Source: Ruminococcaceae bacterium BL-6
GTDB lineage: Bacteria; Bacillota; Clostridia; Oscillospirales; Acutalibacteraceae
Assembly: GCA_902810075.1 (NCBI GenBank)
Contig: LR778135.1
Coordinates: 2,604,001 to 2,668,000, forward strand
Direction: 5' to 3'
Length of the DNA stretch: 64,000 nt
The position numbers and the translations under genes were made by a program. The notes under the pieces are model-generated. The model did no database searches. It saw nothing but the letters and a program-made list of their open reading frames with translations, and was not told the DNA's origin. How positions within the stretch are numbered: the stretch's first letter is position 1; each line of letters begins with the position of its first letter. Positions 43,551 to 52,322 of the stretch are shown here, piece by piece.

Positions 43551-44537
43551 ATGAAAATAACCATGGCACACGGAAGCGGAGGAAAGGCCACCTCCGAGCT
43601 GATTTCCAATCTTTTCGCCAAAAACTTCGGCAACTCCGTCCTTCTGCGCATGGAGGATTCGGCAATCGTCCCGGGCGCGGAAAAAATCGCCGTCACGACG
43701 GACAGCTTTGTCGTCACCCCCTTGTTTTTTCAAGGCGGGGACATCGGCCGCCTGGCGGTGTGCGGAACGGTAAACGACCTGGCGGTCAGCGGAGCCGTGC
43801 CGAAATACCTCACGTGCGGATTTATTCTGGAGGAGGGCGCCGACACCGAAGAGCTGGACCGCATCGCCGCCTCGATGGCCGAGACCGCGAAGGAAGCCGG
43901 GGTGATGATCGTCGCGGGCGACACCAAGGTGATCGAGGGCAAGGGCGGCGTCTATATCAACACCGCCGGCGTCGGCTTCCTCCCGGAGGGGGTCTCTTAC
44001 AGCGCCGCCGCGTGCAGGCCGGGCGACGCGGTGCTGCTCTCGGGAAATCTGGGCGACCACCACGCCGCGATTCTGAGCGGGCGCATGGGGATCGAAAACG
44101 CGATCCAAAGCGACTGCGCCCCGCTGAACGGAATGATGGAAGCCCTGAAAAAAAGCGGCGCGCGCGTCCGGACGGTACGCGACGTGACGCGCGGCGGCCT
44201 TGCGACGATCCTGAACGAGTTTGCGGCGGCTTCCCGCTGCTGCATCGAGCTTTCCGAGGACGCCATTCCGGTCTCGGAGCAGGTGCGCGGCTTCTGCGGA
44301 ATCCTCGGCCTCGACCCGCTCTATATGGGTAACGAGGGGAAGCTCGCGGCCGTCGTGGCGAAGGAGGACGCCGAAAAGGCGCTTTCGGCCATCCGATCCG
44401 ACCGATACGGCGAAAACGCCGCAGTCATCGGCACAGTCACCGAAGAAAAGCGGGCGGCCGTCCTGCTGAAAACGCCGATCGGCGGTACCAGGATCGTCAC
44501 GGAACTGTACGGCGAGGGCCTCCCCCGAATCTGCTGA
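43551..44537 (+). CDS. hypE: Hydrogenase maturation protein HypE
   Basis: The 328-residue AIR-synthase-like protein has AHGSGGKATSELI, DSFVVTPLFFQGGDIGRLA and the C-terminal PRIC whose last Cys accepts the carbamoyl group. It dehydrates it to thiocyanate. It is the last hyp gene here; hypA and hypB are missing from the operon. Confidence 0.95.
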   Translation: MKITMAHGSGGKATSELISNLFAKNFGNSVLLRMEDSAIVPGAEKIAVTTDSFVVTPLFFQGGDIGRLAVCGTVNDLAVSGAVPKYLTCGFILEEGADTEELDRIAASMAETAKEAGVMIVAGDTKVIEGKGGVYINTAGVGFLPEGVSYSAAACRPGDAVLLSGNLGDHHAAILSGRMGIENAIQSDCAPLNGMMEALKKSGARVRTVRDVTRGGLATILNEFAAASRCCIELSEDAIPVSEQVRGFCGILGLDPLYMGNEGKLAAVVAKEDAEKALSAIRSDRYGENAAVIGTVTEEKRAAVLLKTPIGGTRIVTELYGEGLPRIC

Positions 44538-44559
44538 GCCCGCGCCCGGGAGAAAACGA

Positions 44560-45810
44560 ATGGAACGAACGATTTTGCACTGCGACTGCAACGGATTTTT
44601 CGCCTCGGTGGAATGTCTGCTCCATCCGGAACTGAAAAAAGTGCCCATGGCGGTCTGCGGAAACCCGAAAGAGCGCCACGGAATCATTCTGGCCAAAAAC
44701 GAGCGGGCGAAAAAATATGGCGTCCAGACAGCCGAAACCATCTGGCAGGCCAAACGGAAATGCCCAAAGCTCGTCCTGGTCCCGCCCCACCACGGGGAAT
44801 ACCGGAAATATTCGGCGCTGGTCAACCGCATCTACCGGGAATACACCGACCAGGTGGAGCCGTTCGGCATCGACGAGTCGTGGCTCGACGTGACGGGGAG
44901 CCGCCTTCTGTTCGGGGACGGAGAGTACATCGCCAACGAAATCCGCGAACGGGTGAAGGCGGAGATCGGCATCACCGTTTCCGCCGGCGTCTCTTTCAAC
45001 AAGATCTTCGCGAAGCTGGGCAGCGACTATAAAAAGCCGGATGCGACGACCGTCATCAGCAGGGAAAATTTCCGCTCCCTCGTTTTCCCGATGCCCGTCG
45101 GGAACCTGCTGTTCGCGGGAAAATCCGTGTGCCGGACCCTTTCGCGTCTTTCGATCCGCACCATCGGCGACCTTGCGCAGAGCGACCGGGCCATGATCTC
45201 CCGCGCCCTCGGCAAAATGGGCGAAATGCTGCACGACTACGCGAACGGGCTGGACGACAGCCCTGTGCGCTCCGCCTATGAGGAACGGGAAATCAAGTCC
45301 GTCGGGAACGGCATCACCTTTCGGCGCGACCTGACCGGGACGGACGACATCCGCCTGGGCGTGCTCGCGCTTTCGGACAGCGTCGCCGCGCGGATGCGGA
45401 AATACGGCGTCAAATGCCAGACCGTTCAGGTGACGATCAAAAACCCCAGCCTGAAATCCATCACGCGTCAGAAAACGCTGGAAAAGCCGACCCATCTCGC
45501 GCGCGTGCTGAGCGATACCGCGATGGAGATCATCGCGGATTCCTGGAATCCGAACGCGCCGATCCGCATGCTGACGATCACCGGGGGAAACCTGGTGCCG
45601 GAGGATCAATCGTTCGAGCAGCTCTCGCTGTTCGCAAAGCCGGATGCGCCGGACCTGAAAAAGCAGGAGTATCTGGAGCAGACGCTGGACCGGATCCGGG
45701 AGAAATTCGGCAGGGATTCCGTTTCCCGGGCCGGAATTTTAAAGAACGACCTCGGCATCCGGGTATCCGAAAAGACAAACCCCTCCAACAGTAAAAAGGA
45801 CGGAAAATAG
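44560..45810 (+). CDS. dinB: DNA polymerase IV (Y family)
   Basis: The 416-residue protein has HCDCNGFFASVE at the start, the catalytic DESWLDVTG near 106, a helix-hairpin-helix region IRTIGDLAQSD and a C-terminal clamp-binding motif QLSLF. It performs translesion synthesis. ATG at 44560 has GGGAG upstream. It lies 22 bases after hypE and may be read from the same transcript; no LexA box was found near it. Confidence 0.93.
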   Translation: MERTILHCDCNGFFASVECLLHPELKKVPMAVCGNPKERHGIILAKNERAKKYGVQTAETIWQAKRKCPKLVLVPPHHGEYRKYSALVNRIYREYTDQVEPFGIDESWLDVTGSRLLFGDGEYIANEIRERVKAEIGITVSAGVSFNKIFAKLGSDYKKPDATTVISRENFRSLVFPMPVGNLLFAGKSVCRTLSRLSIRTIGDLAQSDRAMISRALGKMGEMLHDYANGLDDSPVRSAYEEREIKSVGNGITFRRDLTGTDDIRLGVLALSDSVAARMRKYGVKCQTVQVTIKNPSLKSITRQKTLEKPTHLARVLSDTAMEIIADSWNPNAPIRMLTITGGNLVPEDQSFEQLSLFAKPDAPDLKKQEYLEQTLDRIREKFGRDSVSRAGILKNDLGIRVSEKTNPSNSKKDGK

Positions 45811-45839
45811 GAAAAGCCCCAAACGGGGCTTTTCCTATT
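45806..45839. terminator. Bidirectional terminator after dinB
   Basis: AATAGGAAAAGCCCC and GGGGCTTTTCCTATT form a perfect 15-pair stem with loop AAAC between two convergent genes. Confidence 0.9.
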
Positions 45840-47075
45840 CTAATATGTAAAAATCGCGGCAAGCCCGGGCAGCGCCCGGATTCCGACATAGCCGGTGAGC
45901 AGCAGCACAAGGATCCCCGCCGCCGTCAGCGCCGGCGGGTGGCGGTAGGTCTCCCCCACGATCCGCCTGCTGTGCGACGCGGCGAAGATCACCCCCATGG
46001 TGACCGGCAGGATCAAACCGTTCACCGAGCCTGCGGCGACCAGAAGGGAAGACGCGTTGCCAAGCAGGGCCATCATTGCCGCCGACAGCGCGATAAACCC
46101 GGAAATGAACCACTTTTCCTGTTCTTCGATAACCGGGTGCAGCGTTTTCAGAAACGACACCGACGTGTAGGACGAGCCGATGATCGTGGTAATGCCGGCG
46201 GAAAAAAGCGCGACCCCGAACATCCGGTACCCGAATTCCCCCGCCGCCCGGCGGAAGGCCTCCCCGGCCGGGTTTTCCGCGCCGGAGATCGCCGCGGCCG
46301 CCGCCCCGCCCCCGGAGCACACCCCGAACGCGACGAGGAAGATCAGGATGCGGGACAGGCCCGTGATGGCGGATGAGAGCAGCACGCTTTTCTGGATTCG
46401 CCCGAGATTTTCCTGCCCGAAAAAACCGGAATCGATCAGGCGGTGCGCGCCGGAATAGGAAATGTACCCGCCCGAAGCGCCGCCGAGCAGCGTGATCATG
46501 GGGAACAGGAGCTCCGCCGGCCGGTCGGGCAGAAACAGCTTTTCCGCCACCCGGCCCATCGGCGGCTTCGCGAGGAACGCCACCACAAGGAGGACCGCCA
46601 GCACCAGAATGCTCAGAATTTTGGAAGCCGCGTCGATCCCGGCCCTCGCGTTTTTCGACAGAAAGATCAGGATCGCGAGCAGGCTCGAGACAAGATAACC
46701 CGCCCACAGGGGCAGCCCGGCCAGGGCGTTTAACCCCAAAGCCGCGCCGCCGACGTTTCCGACGCTGAACAGCAGGCCGCCCAGCGCGACCAGAACGGCT
46801 ACCGCATGGCCCAACCCCGGAAGAAGCCGGTTCGCGATATCCTGCCCGCGGATTCCGGCTGCGCCGATGACGCGCCAGACGTTGCTTTTGACCGCGATAT
46901 CCAGCAGGATGGTGCAGAGCACGACGGCCCCCATCGACGCCCCGAACTGCGCGGTGAACAGGGACGTCTGCACCAGAAAGCCCGGCCCGATGGAAGAGGC
47001 GCCGGTCAGAAACGCGGCGCCCACCAGAGCCGATTTTTCCGTTTGACCGGCGGAGCCGGTTTTTCGCAGATTCAT
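45840..47075 (-). CDS. NRAMP-superfamily transporter, YcsG-like
   Basis: The 411-residue protein has 11 or so helices and opens with AFLTGASSIGPGFLVQT, like Bacillus YcsG. The metal-binding D-P-G-N motif of NRAMP helix 1 is replaced by SIGPG, and helix 6 reads GASGGYISYSGAH without the usual Met-Pro-His. A transition-metal role is therefore doubtful. YcsG genes often accompany 5-oxoprolinase genes, which are absent here. ATG at 47075 follows AAAGGAGCGG. Confidence 0.75.
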   Translation of the reverse strand: MNLRKTGSAGQTEKSALVGAAFLTGASSIGPGFLVQTSLFTAQFGASMGAVVLCTILLDIAVKSNVWRVIGAAGIRGQDIANRLLPGLGHAVAVLVALGGLLFSVGNVGGAALGLNALAGLPLWAGYLVSSLLAILIFLSKNARAGIDAASKILSILVLAVLLVVAFLAKPPMGRVAEKLFLPDRPAELLFPMITLLGGASGGYISYSGAHRLIDSGFFGQENLGRIQKSVLLSSAITGLSRILIFLVAFGVCSGGGAAAAAISGAENPAGEAFRRAAGEFGYRMFGVALFSAGITTIIGSSYTSVSFLKTLHPVIEEQEKWFISGFIALSAAMMALLGNASSLLVAAGSVNGLILPVTMGVIFAASHSRRIVGETYRHPPALTAAGILVLLLTGYVGIRALPGLAAIFTY

Positions 47076-47096
47076 TTCAATAACCCGCCGCTCCTT

Positions 47097-47936
47097 TCAG
47101 TGTCCTTCCATTTTACCCCGCCCCAGGGGCAATTGCAAGGCGTTTCCCGCGGTTTTGCGCACCGGACTGTTTTCCCCGGATCTGCGGCGCGGAAAATCGT
47201 CGGACTGAAATTCCGTCAGGTACTTCCAGTAGCGTTTCGGCATATGGGTGCGCCTGCACTTGGGGTTGTTCCGCTCCCGGATCGCGATCGTGCGGTACAT
47301 CGTCCGCCACAGGCGGCGGTATTCGAGCTCTTTTTCATCCGGCTCGGGCAGGATCAGGTCGTCGAGCGGGATGATCTCGCGTCGGCCCGCCTGATACACC
47401 AGCGCCATGCCGTGGGTGCGGTCGTAAATCAGAAACGCCTCGTTCGCGTAGCGGTCGCAGAAATGCGGGGCCAGAAGCGGCAGGACCCGGTTTTTCGGCT
47501 CGATCACCGACGTCAGCGCGCCGCCAAAGACCGAAAAGCGGACAAAGCCCTCGTACTGGTGGCTTTCATTTTTCAGATTCTGTACCGCCTTATTCAGGGT
47601 GAGCACGGTGCGGTTCGCCAGCATAAAAACCGCGTCCCCGCCGTAATGAAAACCCAGACGCAGAAAACGGAGGATCCAAAGCTCCTTCTGGGCAAGGCAG
47701 GTCAGAAGGCCGAGCCGGGCCAGCTCCCGGGCGGCGGGGGAAATCTTTTCCGCGATTGCCGCATCCGCGCGCGCCGCCTTCTCGGGATCGGTCGCGATTT
47801 CGCGGACGGGGTAAAGGGTCGTCTGCGTGTCTTCCGGGGAAAGCACTTCCTCCGGCATCTCCTTCTTTTCATACGTCTCGGAAAGGCAGCAGAGAAGGCC
47901 GCCGTATGTGCCGTCGTACGAATAGGCGGCGCTCAT
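47097..47936 (-). CDS. DUF4130 (TIGR03915) DNA-metabolism protein
   Basis: The 279-residue protein starts SAAYSYDGTYGGLLCCLSET and has the DUF4130 block HFCDRYANEAFLIYDRTHGMA and WRTMYRTIAIRERNNPKC. Such proteins are encoded next to a specific radical-SAM protein and are thought to act in DNA repair or modification. The ATG at 47936 overlaps the preceding stop (ATGA). Codons to 48302 only shadow the partner gene. The biochemical activity is not established. Confidence 0.85.
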   Translation of the reverse strand: MSAAYSYDGTYGGLLCCLSETYEKKEMPEEVLSPEDTQTTLYPVREIATDPEKAARADAAIAEKISPAARELARLGLLTCLAQKELWILRFLRLGFHYGGDAVFMLANRTVLTLNKAVQNLKNESHQYEGFVRFSVFGGALTSVIEPKNRVLPLLAPHFCDRYANEAFLIYDRTHGMALVYQAGRREIIPLDDLILPEPDEKELEYRRLWRTMYRTIAIRERNNPKCRRTHMPKRYWKYLTEFQSDDFPRRRSGENSPVRKTAGNALQLPLGRGKMEGH

Positions 47937-49234
47937 CGGGGCGCCTCCAGCCACCGGCGCGCCTCCTCCCCGGCGGGCGCGCCGTCGAACAGCGAAAGCT
48001 GCTCGCCGCCCGGCGGCAGCAGGGAACGGCACGAATCGGAGACCAACGCCCGGAGCGCGGTCTCCCTCGTCAGGCCGGGCAGGCGCTCCTCCCTTCCGGC
48101 GCACCGGATGAAAAACTGCGCGCGTTTGAGCACGACGCCCAGCTTTTTCAGGTCCTCCCGCCGCAGGGATGAGAACCGGCGCGCGGAGACGATCCGGCGG
48201 GCGCTTTTGACGCCGACCCCCGGCACGCGGAGCAGCGTCTCGTACGGGGCCCGGTTCACATCCACCGGGAACCGCTCCATGTGGTTCACGGCCCAGTTGC
48301 ATTTCGGGTCGATCAGCGGGTGGAAGCTCTGGTGCTCTTCATCCAGAAGCTCTTCCGCCTGAAAGCCGTAAAAGCGAAGCAGCCAGTCCGCCTGATACAG
48401 CCGGTGCTCGCGCAGGAGCGGCGGCCGCGTGCCCCGCGAAGGCAGCATGGGGTCGTCGGAAACCGGAATGTAAGCCGAAAAAAAAATGCGCTTCAGCCCG
48501 TACCGGCGGTAAAGGCCTTCCGTCAGGCGCAGGATGCGGTAATCCGTATCGGGCGTCGCGCCCACGATCATCTGGGTGCTCTGCCCCGCGGGGGCGAACC
48601 GGGGCGCGTGGCGGTATTTGACAATCTCGGTGGAATTCTGTTTGATTTTTTCGGTAATGTACCCCATCGGCCCGAGGATCGCGCCCTTCGACTTTTGCGG
48701 CGCGAGCAGCGACAGGCTTTTCTGCGACGGAAGCTCGATGTTGACGCTCATGCGGTCCGCCAGGGCCCCGAGCGCCGAAATCAGCACGCCGTCCGCGCCG
48801 GGGATCGCCTTGGCGTGGATGTATCCGCGAAACCGGTATTCCTCCCGCAAAATACGGAGCGTCTCGATCATCCGCTCGCAGGTGTTGTCCGGCGTGCCGA
48901 GAATCCCCGAGCTGAGGAAAAGCCCCTCGATATAATTGCGGCGGTAAAAGTTCATCGTCAGGTCGGCCAGCTCCCGCGGGGTGAACGCGGCGCGCGGGAC
49001 GTCGTTCGAGCGGCGGTTGACGCAGAATTTGCAGTCGTAGGCGCAGCAGTTCGTCATCAGCACCTTCAAAAGGGAGATGCACCGCCCGTCCGCCGCAAAG
49101 CTGTGGCAGACCCCCGCGGGGCAGGCGTTCCCCATGCCGCTCTTCGCGCCGCCGCGGGAAACCCCGCTGGAGGTGCACGCGGCGTCGTATTTCGCGGCGT
49201 CGGTCAGAATTTTCAGCTTTTCCAGAACATCCAT
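47933..49234 (-). CDS. Putative DNA repair/modification radical-SAM protein (TIGR03916)
   Basis: The 433-residue protein has the radical-SAM cysteines in CCAYDCKFC near residue 63, additional cysteines near 20-43, and a C-terminal helix-hairpin-helix VPGVGVKSARRIVSARRF for DNA contact. It carries QLSLF near its end, a clamp-binding-like motif. ATG at 49234 has GGAAGG upstream. It is first in a two-gene operon with DUF4130, behind a LexA-type box, so it is probably SOS-induced. Confidence 0.87.
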   Translation of the reverse strand: MDVLEKLKILTDAAKYDAACTSSGVSRGGAKSGMGNACPAGVCHSFAADGRCISLLKVLMTNCCAYDCKFCVNRRSNDVPRAAFTPRELADLTMNFYRRNYIEGLFLSSGILGTPDNTCERMIETLRILREEYRFRGYIHAKAIPGADGVLISALGALADRMSVNIELPSQKSLSLLAPQKSKGAILGPMGYITEKIKQNSTEIVKYRHAPRFAPAGQSTQMIVGATPDTDYRILRLTEGLYRRYGLKRIFFSAYIPVSDDPMLPSRGTRPPLLREHRLYQADWLLRFYGFQAEELLDEEHQSFHPLIDPKCNWAVNHMERFPVDVNRAPYETLLRVPGVGVKSARRIVSARRFSSLRREDLKKLGVVLKRAQFFIRCAGREERLPGLTRETALRALVSDSCRSLLPPGGEQLSLFDGAPAGEEARRWLEAPR

Positions 49235-49260
49235 GCAAAGGGCCTTCCTTTCTTTTGTCT

Positions 49261-49290
49261 ATCATATCATAGAACGTATGTTCTTGTAAA
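49261..49290 (-). promoter_or_regulatory. LexA (SOS) box within the radical-SAM promoter
   Basis: GAACGTATGTTC (49272-49283) is a perfect GAAC-N4-GTTC box of the Gram-positive LexA type. On the minus strand TTTACA (49290-49285), 18 bases and TATGAT (49266-49261) flank it, placing the box in the spacer. Confidence 0.85.
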
Positions 49291-49432
49291 GAGAAAAATT
49301 TAACACGTCCTGCTGGCGATGCCGCGGAAACCCGGCCGCCGCTTTTCAAGGGACGGAAGCGCAGAAACGTTTTTTCCGTTCCTCGGAAATGCCGCTAAAA
49401 AATTTGCTCGTGTAGAACCGGGGATTTTGTAG

Positions 49433-49571
49433 TATAATAACCTCACGGCGGTAAACGGAAGCAAAGCTTCCGGCGCCTGGGAGAGCATTGAACCATGATG
49501 AGCTTTGCGGGGTCGGAAATTTTCCTGGAAAGATAACCGCTCTGCTTTGCAATCGTGTTATAATAACCTCA
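49433..49571 (+). repeat. Structured repeat element upstream of ldh (single copy)
   Basis: The element begins and ends with the same 13 bases, TATAATAACCTCA (49433-49445 and 49559-49571). Inside, GGAAGC-AAA-GCTTCC forms a hairpin within an outer GGCG/CGCC pairing. It aligns over its length with the minus strand upstream of degV (51951-52322). The hairpin there is GGAGGC-AAA-GCCTCC, a paired change that keeps the stem. The element lies directly before ldh in the same direction, and either TATAAT could be a -10 box. Confidence 0.75.
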
Positions 49572-49596
49572 AACGACAAGATTAGGGGGATGAACC

Positions 49597-50550
49597 ATGC
49601 CGAATGATAATCGTAAAATCGTTCTGGTGGGAACCGGATTCGTGGGCATGAGCTTTGCCTATGCGCTTCTGAACCAGAATGCGTGCGACGAGCTGGTGCT
49701 GATCGACCTGGACACGCGCCGCGCCGAGGGCGAAGCGATGGACCTGAACCACGGGCTGGCGTTTTCCGGCTCGCATATGAAAATCCACGCCGGGTCTTAC
49801 CGCGACTGCAAAGACGCGGACATCGTCGCGATCTGCGCCGGGGTCGCGCAGAAGCCCGGCGAAAGCCGCATCGACCTTCTTCAGCGCAACACCGCCGTGT
49901 TCCGCTCCATCATCGGCCCGGTCACGGATTCGGGGTTCCGGGGGATTTTCCTGATTGCGACCAACCCGGTCGACATTATGGCGCACGTGACCCAGCGGCT
50001 TTCCGGCTTCGACCACCGCCGCGTCATCGGCACCGGCACCGCGCTGGACACCGCGCGCCTGCGCTATATGCTGGGCAGCTATTTCGGCGTCGACCCCCGC
50101 AACGTGCACGCCTATGTGATGGGCGAGCACGGGGACAGCGAATTCGTGCCGTGGTCTCAGGCGCTGATCGCGACAAAGCCGATCCTGACCATCTGTAAGG
50201 AATCGGGCGACCGGTACTGCCTCGGCCACCTGAAATCCATCAGCGAAGAGGTCAAAAACGCCGCCCAGAAGATCATCGCGGCCAAAAAGGCGACCTATTA
50301 CGGCATCGGCATGGCGATGGTGCGCATCGCAAAGGCGATTCTGGGCAACGAAAGCAGCGTCCTTACGGTTTCCATGCTGCTGCAGGGTGAATACGGGCAG
50401 ACGGACGTCTACGCCGGGGTGCCCTGCGTCGTGGGGCGGGACGGCGTTTCCGGCATCCTCACCCTTTCCCTGACAGAAAAAGAGCTTGATCAGCTCAAGC
50501 TCTCCTGCGATCTGCTGAAGAAGTCCTTCAGCGGGATTCAGTTTTCCTGA
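49597..50550 (+). CDS. ldh: L-lactate dehydrogenase
   Basis: The 317-residue protein has the NAD motif VLVGTGFVGMSFAYAL, the substrate region ATNPVDIM and the active-site GEHGDSEFVPWS with its His. It interconverts pyruvate and L-lactate with NADH. ATG at 49597 has AGGGGG upstream. Its leader is the structured repeat. No clear Rex site was seen. It converges with ridA, six bases apart. Confidence 0.93.
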   Translation: MPNDNRKIVLVGTGFVGMSFAYALLNQNACDELVLIDLDTRRAEGEAMDLNHGLAFSGSHMKIHAGSYRDCKDADIVAICAGVAQKPGESRIDLLQRNTAVFRSIIGPVTDSGFRGIFLIATNPVDIMAHVTQRLSGFDHRRVIGTGTALDTARLRYMLGSYFGVDPRNVHAYVMGEHGDSEFVPWSQALIATKPILTICKESGDRYCLGHLKSISEEVKNAAQKIIAAKKATYYGIGMAMVRIAKAILGNESSVLTVSMLLQGEYGQTDVYAGVPCVVGRDGVSGILTLSLTEKELDQLKLSCDLLKKSFSGIQFS

Positions 50551-50556
50551 CCCTTT

Positions 50557-50937
50557 TTACAAGGCTGCGACCAACTCGATTTCCACCAGCGCCCCTTTGG
50601 GGAGCCCGGCGACCTGCACACAGGAACGCGCCGGATACGGCTTTTCAAAATAGGACGCGTAAAGCTCGTTGAGCGCGCCGAAATCCTTCAGGTCGGCCAT
50701 GAAGACGTTGACCTTGACGACGTTCGAAAAATCGGCGCCCGCCTGCGCCAGCACGGCTTTCAGGTTGGCGAACACGCGGGCTCCCTGCTCTTTGATCCCG
50801 CCCGGAACGATTGCGCCGGTCGCGGGGTCGATCGGGATCTGCCCGGAGGTGTAAAGGGTGTCTCCGGCCCGGATCGCCTGGGCGTAAGGCCCGATCGCGG
50901 CGGGGGCGTTTCTGGTTGCGATTTCCTGCTTGTTCAT
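50557..50937 (-). CDS. ridA: RidA-family enamine/imine deaminase
   Basis: The 126-residue protein has AIGPYAQAIRAGDTLYTSGQ, the catalytic Arg in PARSCVQVAGLP and the Glu strand LVEIELVAAL. It removes reactive enamines such as 2-aminoacrylate. ATG at 50937 has AGGAGG eight bases upstream; codons to 51018 belong to the degV end. It follows degV by 31 bases and probably shares its transcript. Confidence 0.93.
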   Translation of the reverse strand: MNKQEIATRNAPAAIGPYAQAIRAGDTLYTSGQIPIDPATGAIVPGGIKEQGARVFANLKAVLAQAGADFSNVVKVNVFMADLKDFGALNELYASYFEKPYPARSCVQVAGLPKGALVEIELVAAL

Positions 50938-50968
50938 ATCAAAAACCTCCTGTAAGAAATAGAATCGA

Positions 50969-51841
50969 TTAGTTTTCACTCGCCCAAAAGGATACCGCCA
51001 GCATGCCCGGCCCCACATGGCAGCCGATCACCGGCCCGATATCGCACAGAATGATTTCTTTCGGGTGAAACCTTTCTTTCACGTCATGCCTCAGCTTTTT
51101 CGCATCTTTCTCGCTGTTCCCGTGGCCGATCAGCACCGTCTGCTCGCCGGGGTTGATGCACGTTTCCGCCATTTTTTCCACCAGGGCCTCCATCGACTTT
51201 TTGCGGCCCCGCATCCTCATGGCAGGGACAAGGGCGCCCTCGCTGTCCACATGGAGGATGGGCTTGATGCCGAGCGCGGAGCCGGCGACCGCCGCGACGG
51301 ATGAGATCCTGCCGCCGCGCCGCAGGTATTTCAGGTCGTCCACAGTAAACCACTGGCCGATGTGGTAATGGCTGCCGTTGCCCCAGCGGACCACTTCGTC
51401 CATCGCCGCGCCCCGCTCTTTTTCCCTCGCCGCCAGCAGGACGAACAGGCCCTGACCGATGGAGGCGCAGCGGGAATCGAGGCACACGATGCGCGATTCG
51501 GGATATTTCTCCTGAAGGCCGGCCGCCGCGATCAGCGACGACTGATAGGTTCCGCTCAGGGCGGAGGAAAAGGCGAGGTACAGGACATCCTGCCCCGCCT
51601 GAAGCACCGGTTCAAAATAATGCGTATACGTAACCCCGTTGATCTGCGAGGTGGACGCCGTTTCGCCCGCCTGCATGCGTTCGTAAAACGTCTGGACGGG
51701 AAGCTCCCTCGCATCCGGGTAATGGTGATACAGCGTGCCGCCGATCTGGAACTCCATCGGGATCACGCGGACATCCAGCTTTTCCAGCACATCCGCGGGA
51801 AGGTCACAGGTGGCATCGGTCATCAGAACATAATCTCTCAA
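50969..51841 (-). CDS. DegV-family fatty-acid-binding protein
   Basis: The 290-residue protein has the DegV start YVLMTDATCDLPADVL, TSQINGVTYTHYF near the lipid site, LAFSSALSGTYQSS and the late IGPVIGCHVGPGMLAVSFW. DegV proteins present fatty acids to FakA kinases. The TTG at 51841 is chosen because GGAGGAG lies nine bases upstream and the protein then begins at the domain; an ATG at 51907 has no ribosome site. Its transcript begins far upstream and contains the four tandem structured repeats. Confidence 0.85.
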   Translation of the reverse strand: MRDYVLMTDATCDLPADVLEKLDVRVIPMEFQIGGTLYHHYPDARELPVQTFYERMQAGETASTSQINGVTYTHYFEPVLQAGQDVLYLAFSSALSGTYQSSLIAAAGLQEKYPESRIVCLDSRCASIGQGLFVLLAAREKERGAAMDEVVRWGNGSHYHIGQWFTVDDLKYLRRGGRISSVAAVAGSALGIKPILHVDSEGALVPAMRMRGRKKSMEALVEKMAETCINPGEQTVLIGHGNSEKDAKKLRHDVKERFHPKEIILCDIGPVIGCHVGPGMLAVSFWASEN

Positions 51842-51950
51842 TCGGTCTTTCTCCTCCGGGATTGGAACATCTGCGCTTGCCGCGATATTCCTGCATTTTT
51901 CGATCATCCCAAATTTTCCGAACCTATAAAAAACTCACAAATTATTTTTA

Positions 51951-52322
51951 ATTATACCATGATTGCAAAGCAGAATGGAGCAATTTTGCGGAGAAGTTTC
52001 CGAACACGCAAAGCTCATGGTTCAATGTTCTCTCAGGCGTCGGAGGCTTTGCCTCCGCTTACGCCGTGAGGTTATCTATCACATGCCGCAGAGCGGCATG
52101 TTTCAATGTTCTCTCAGGCGTCGGAGGCTTTGCCCCCGCTTACGCCGTGAGGTTATCTATCACATGCCGCAGAGCGGCATGTTTCAATGTTCTCTCAGGC
52201 GTCGGAGGCTTTGCCTCCGCTTACGCCGTGAGGTTATCTATCACATGCCGCAGAGCGGCATGTTTCAATGTTCTCTCAGGCGTCGGAGGCTTTGCCTCCG
52301 CTTACGCCGTGAGGTTATTATA
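51951..52322 (-). repeat. Structured leader of degV: four tandem 81-bp units plus one unique end
   Basis: Core copies of 55 bases start at 52021, 52102, 52183 and 52264, exactly 81 apart. Three identical 26-base linkers separate them, each with the perfect hairpin CATGCCGC-AGA-GCGGCATG. Each core on the minus strand reads AACCTCACGGCGTAAGC, then GGAGGC-AAA-GCCTCC, then GACGCC and GAGAGAACATTGAA. Copy 2 has one base change in the stem. The part 51951-52020 matches the second half of the ldh element. The whole lies between the degV promoter and the degV start. Confidence 0.85.

Noticed and set aside
49500..49596. Rex operator before ldh
   Set aside because: No TTGTGAA-type inverted repeat is present; TTGTGTTATAAT-like stretches belong to the repeat element.
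52021..52318. CRISPR array
   Set aside because: Both the 55-base and the 26-base parts are repeated, so there are no unique spacers, and no cas gene is near.
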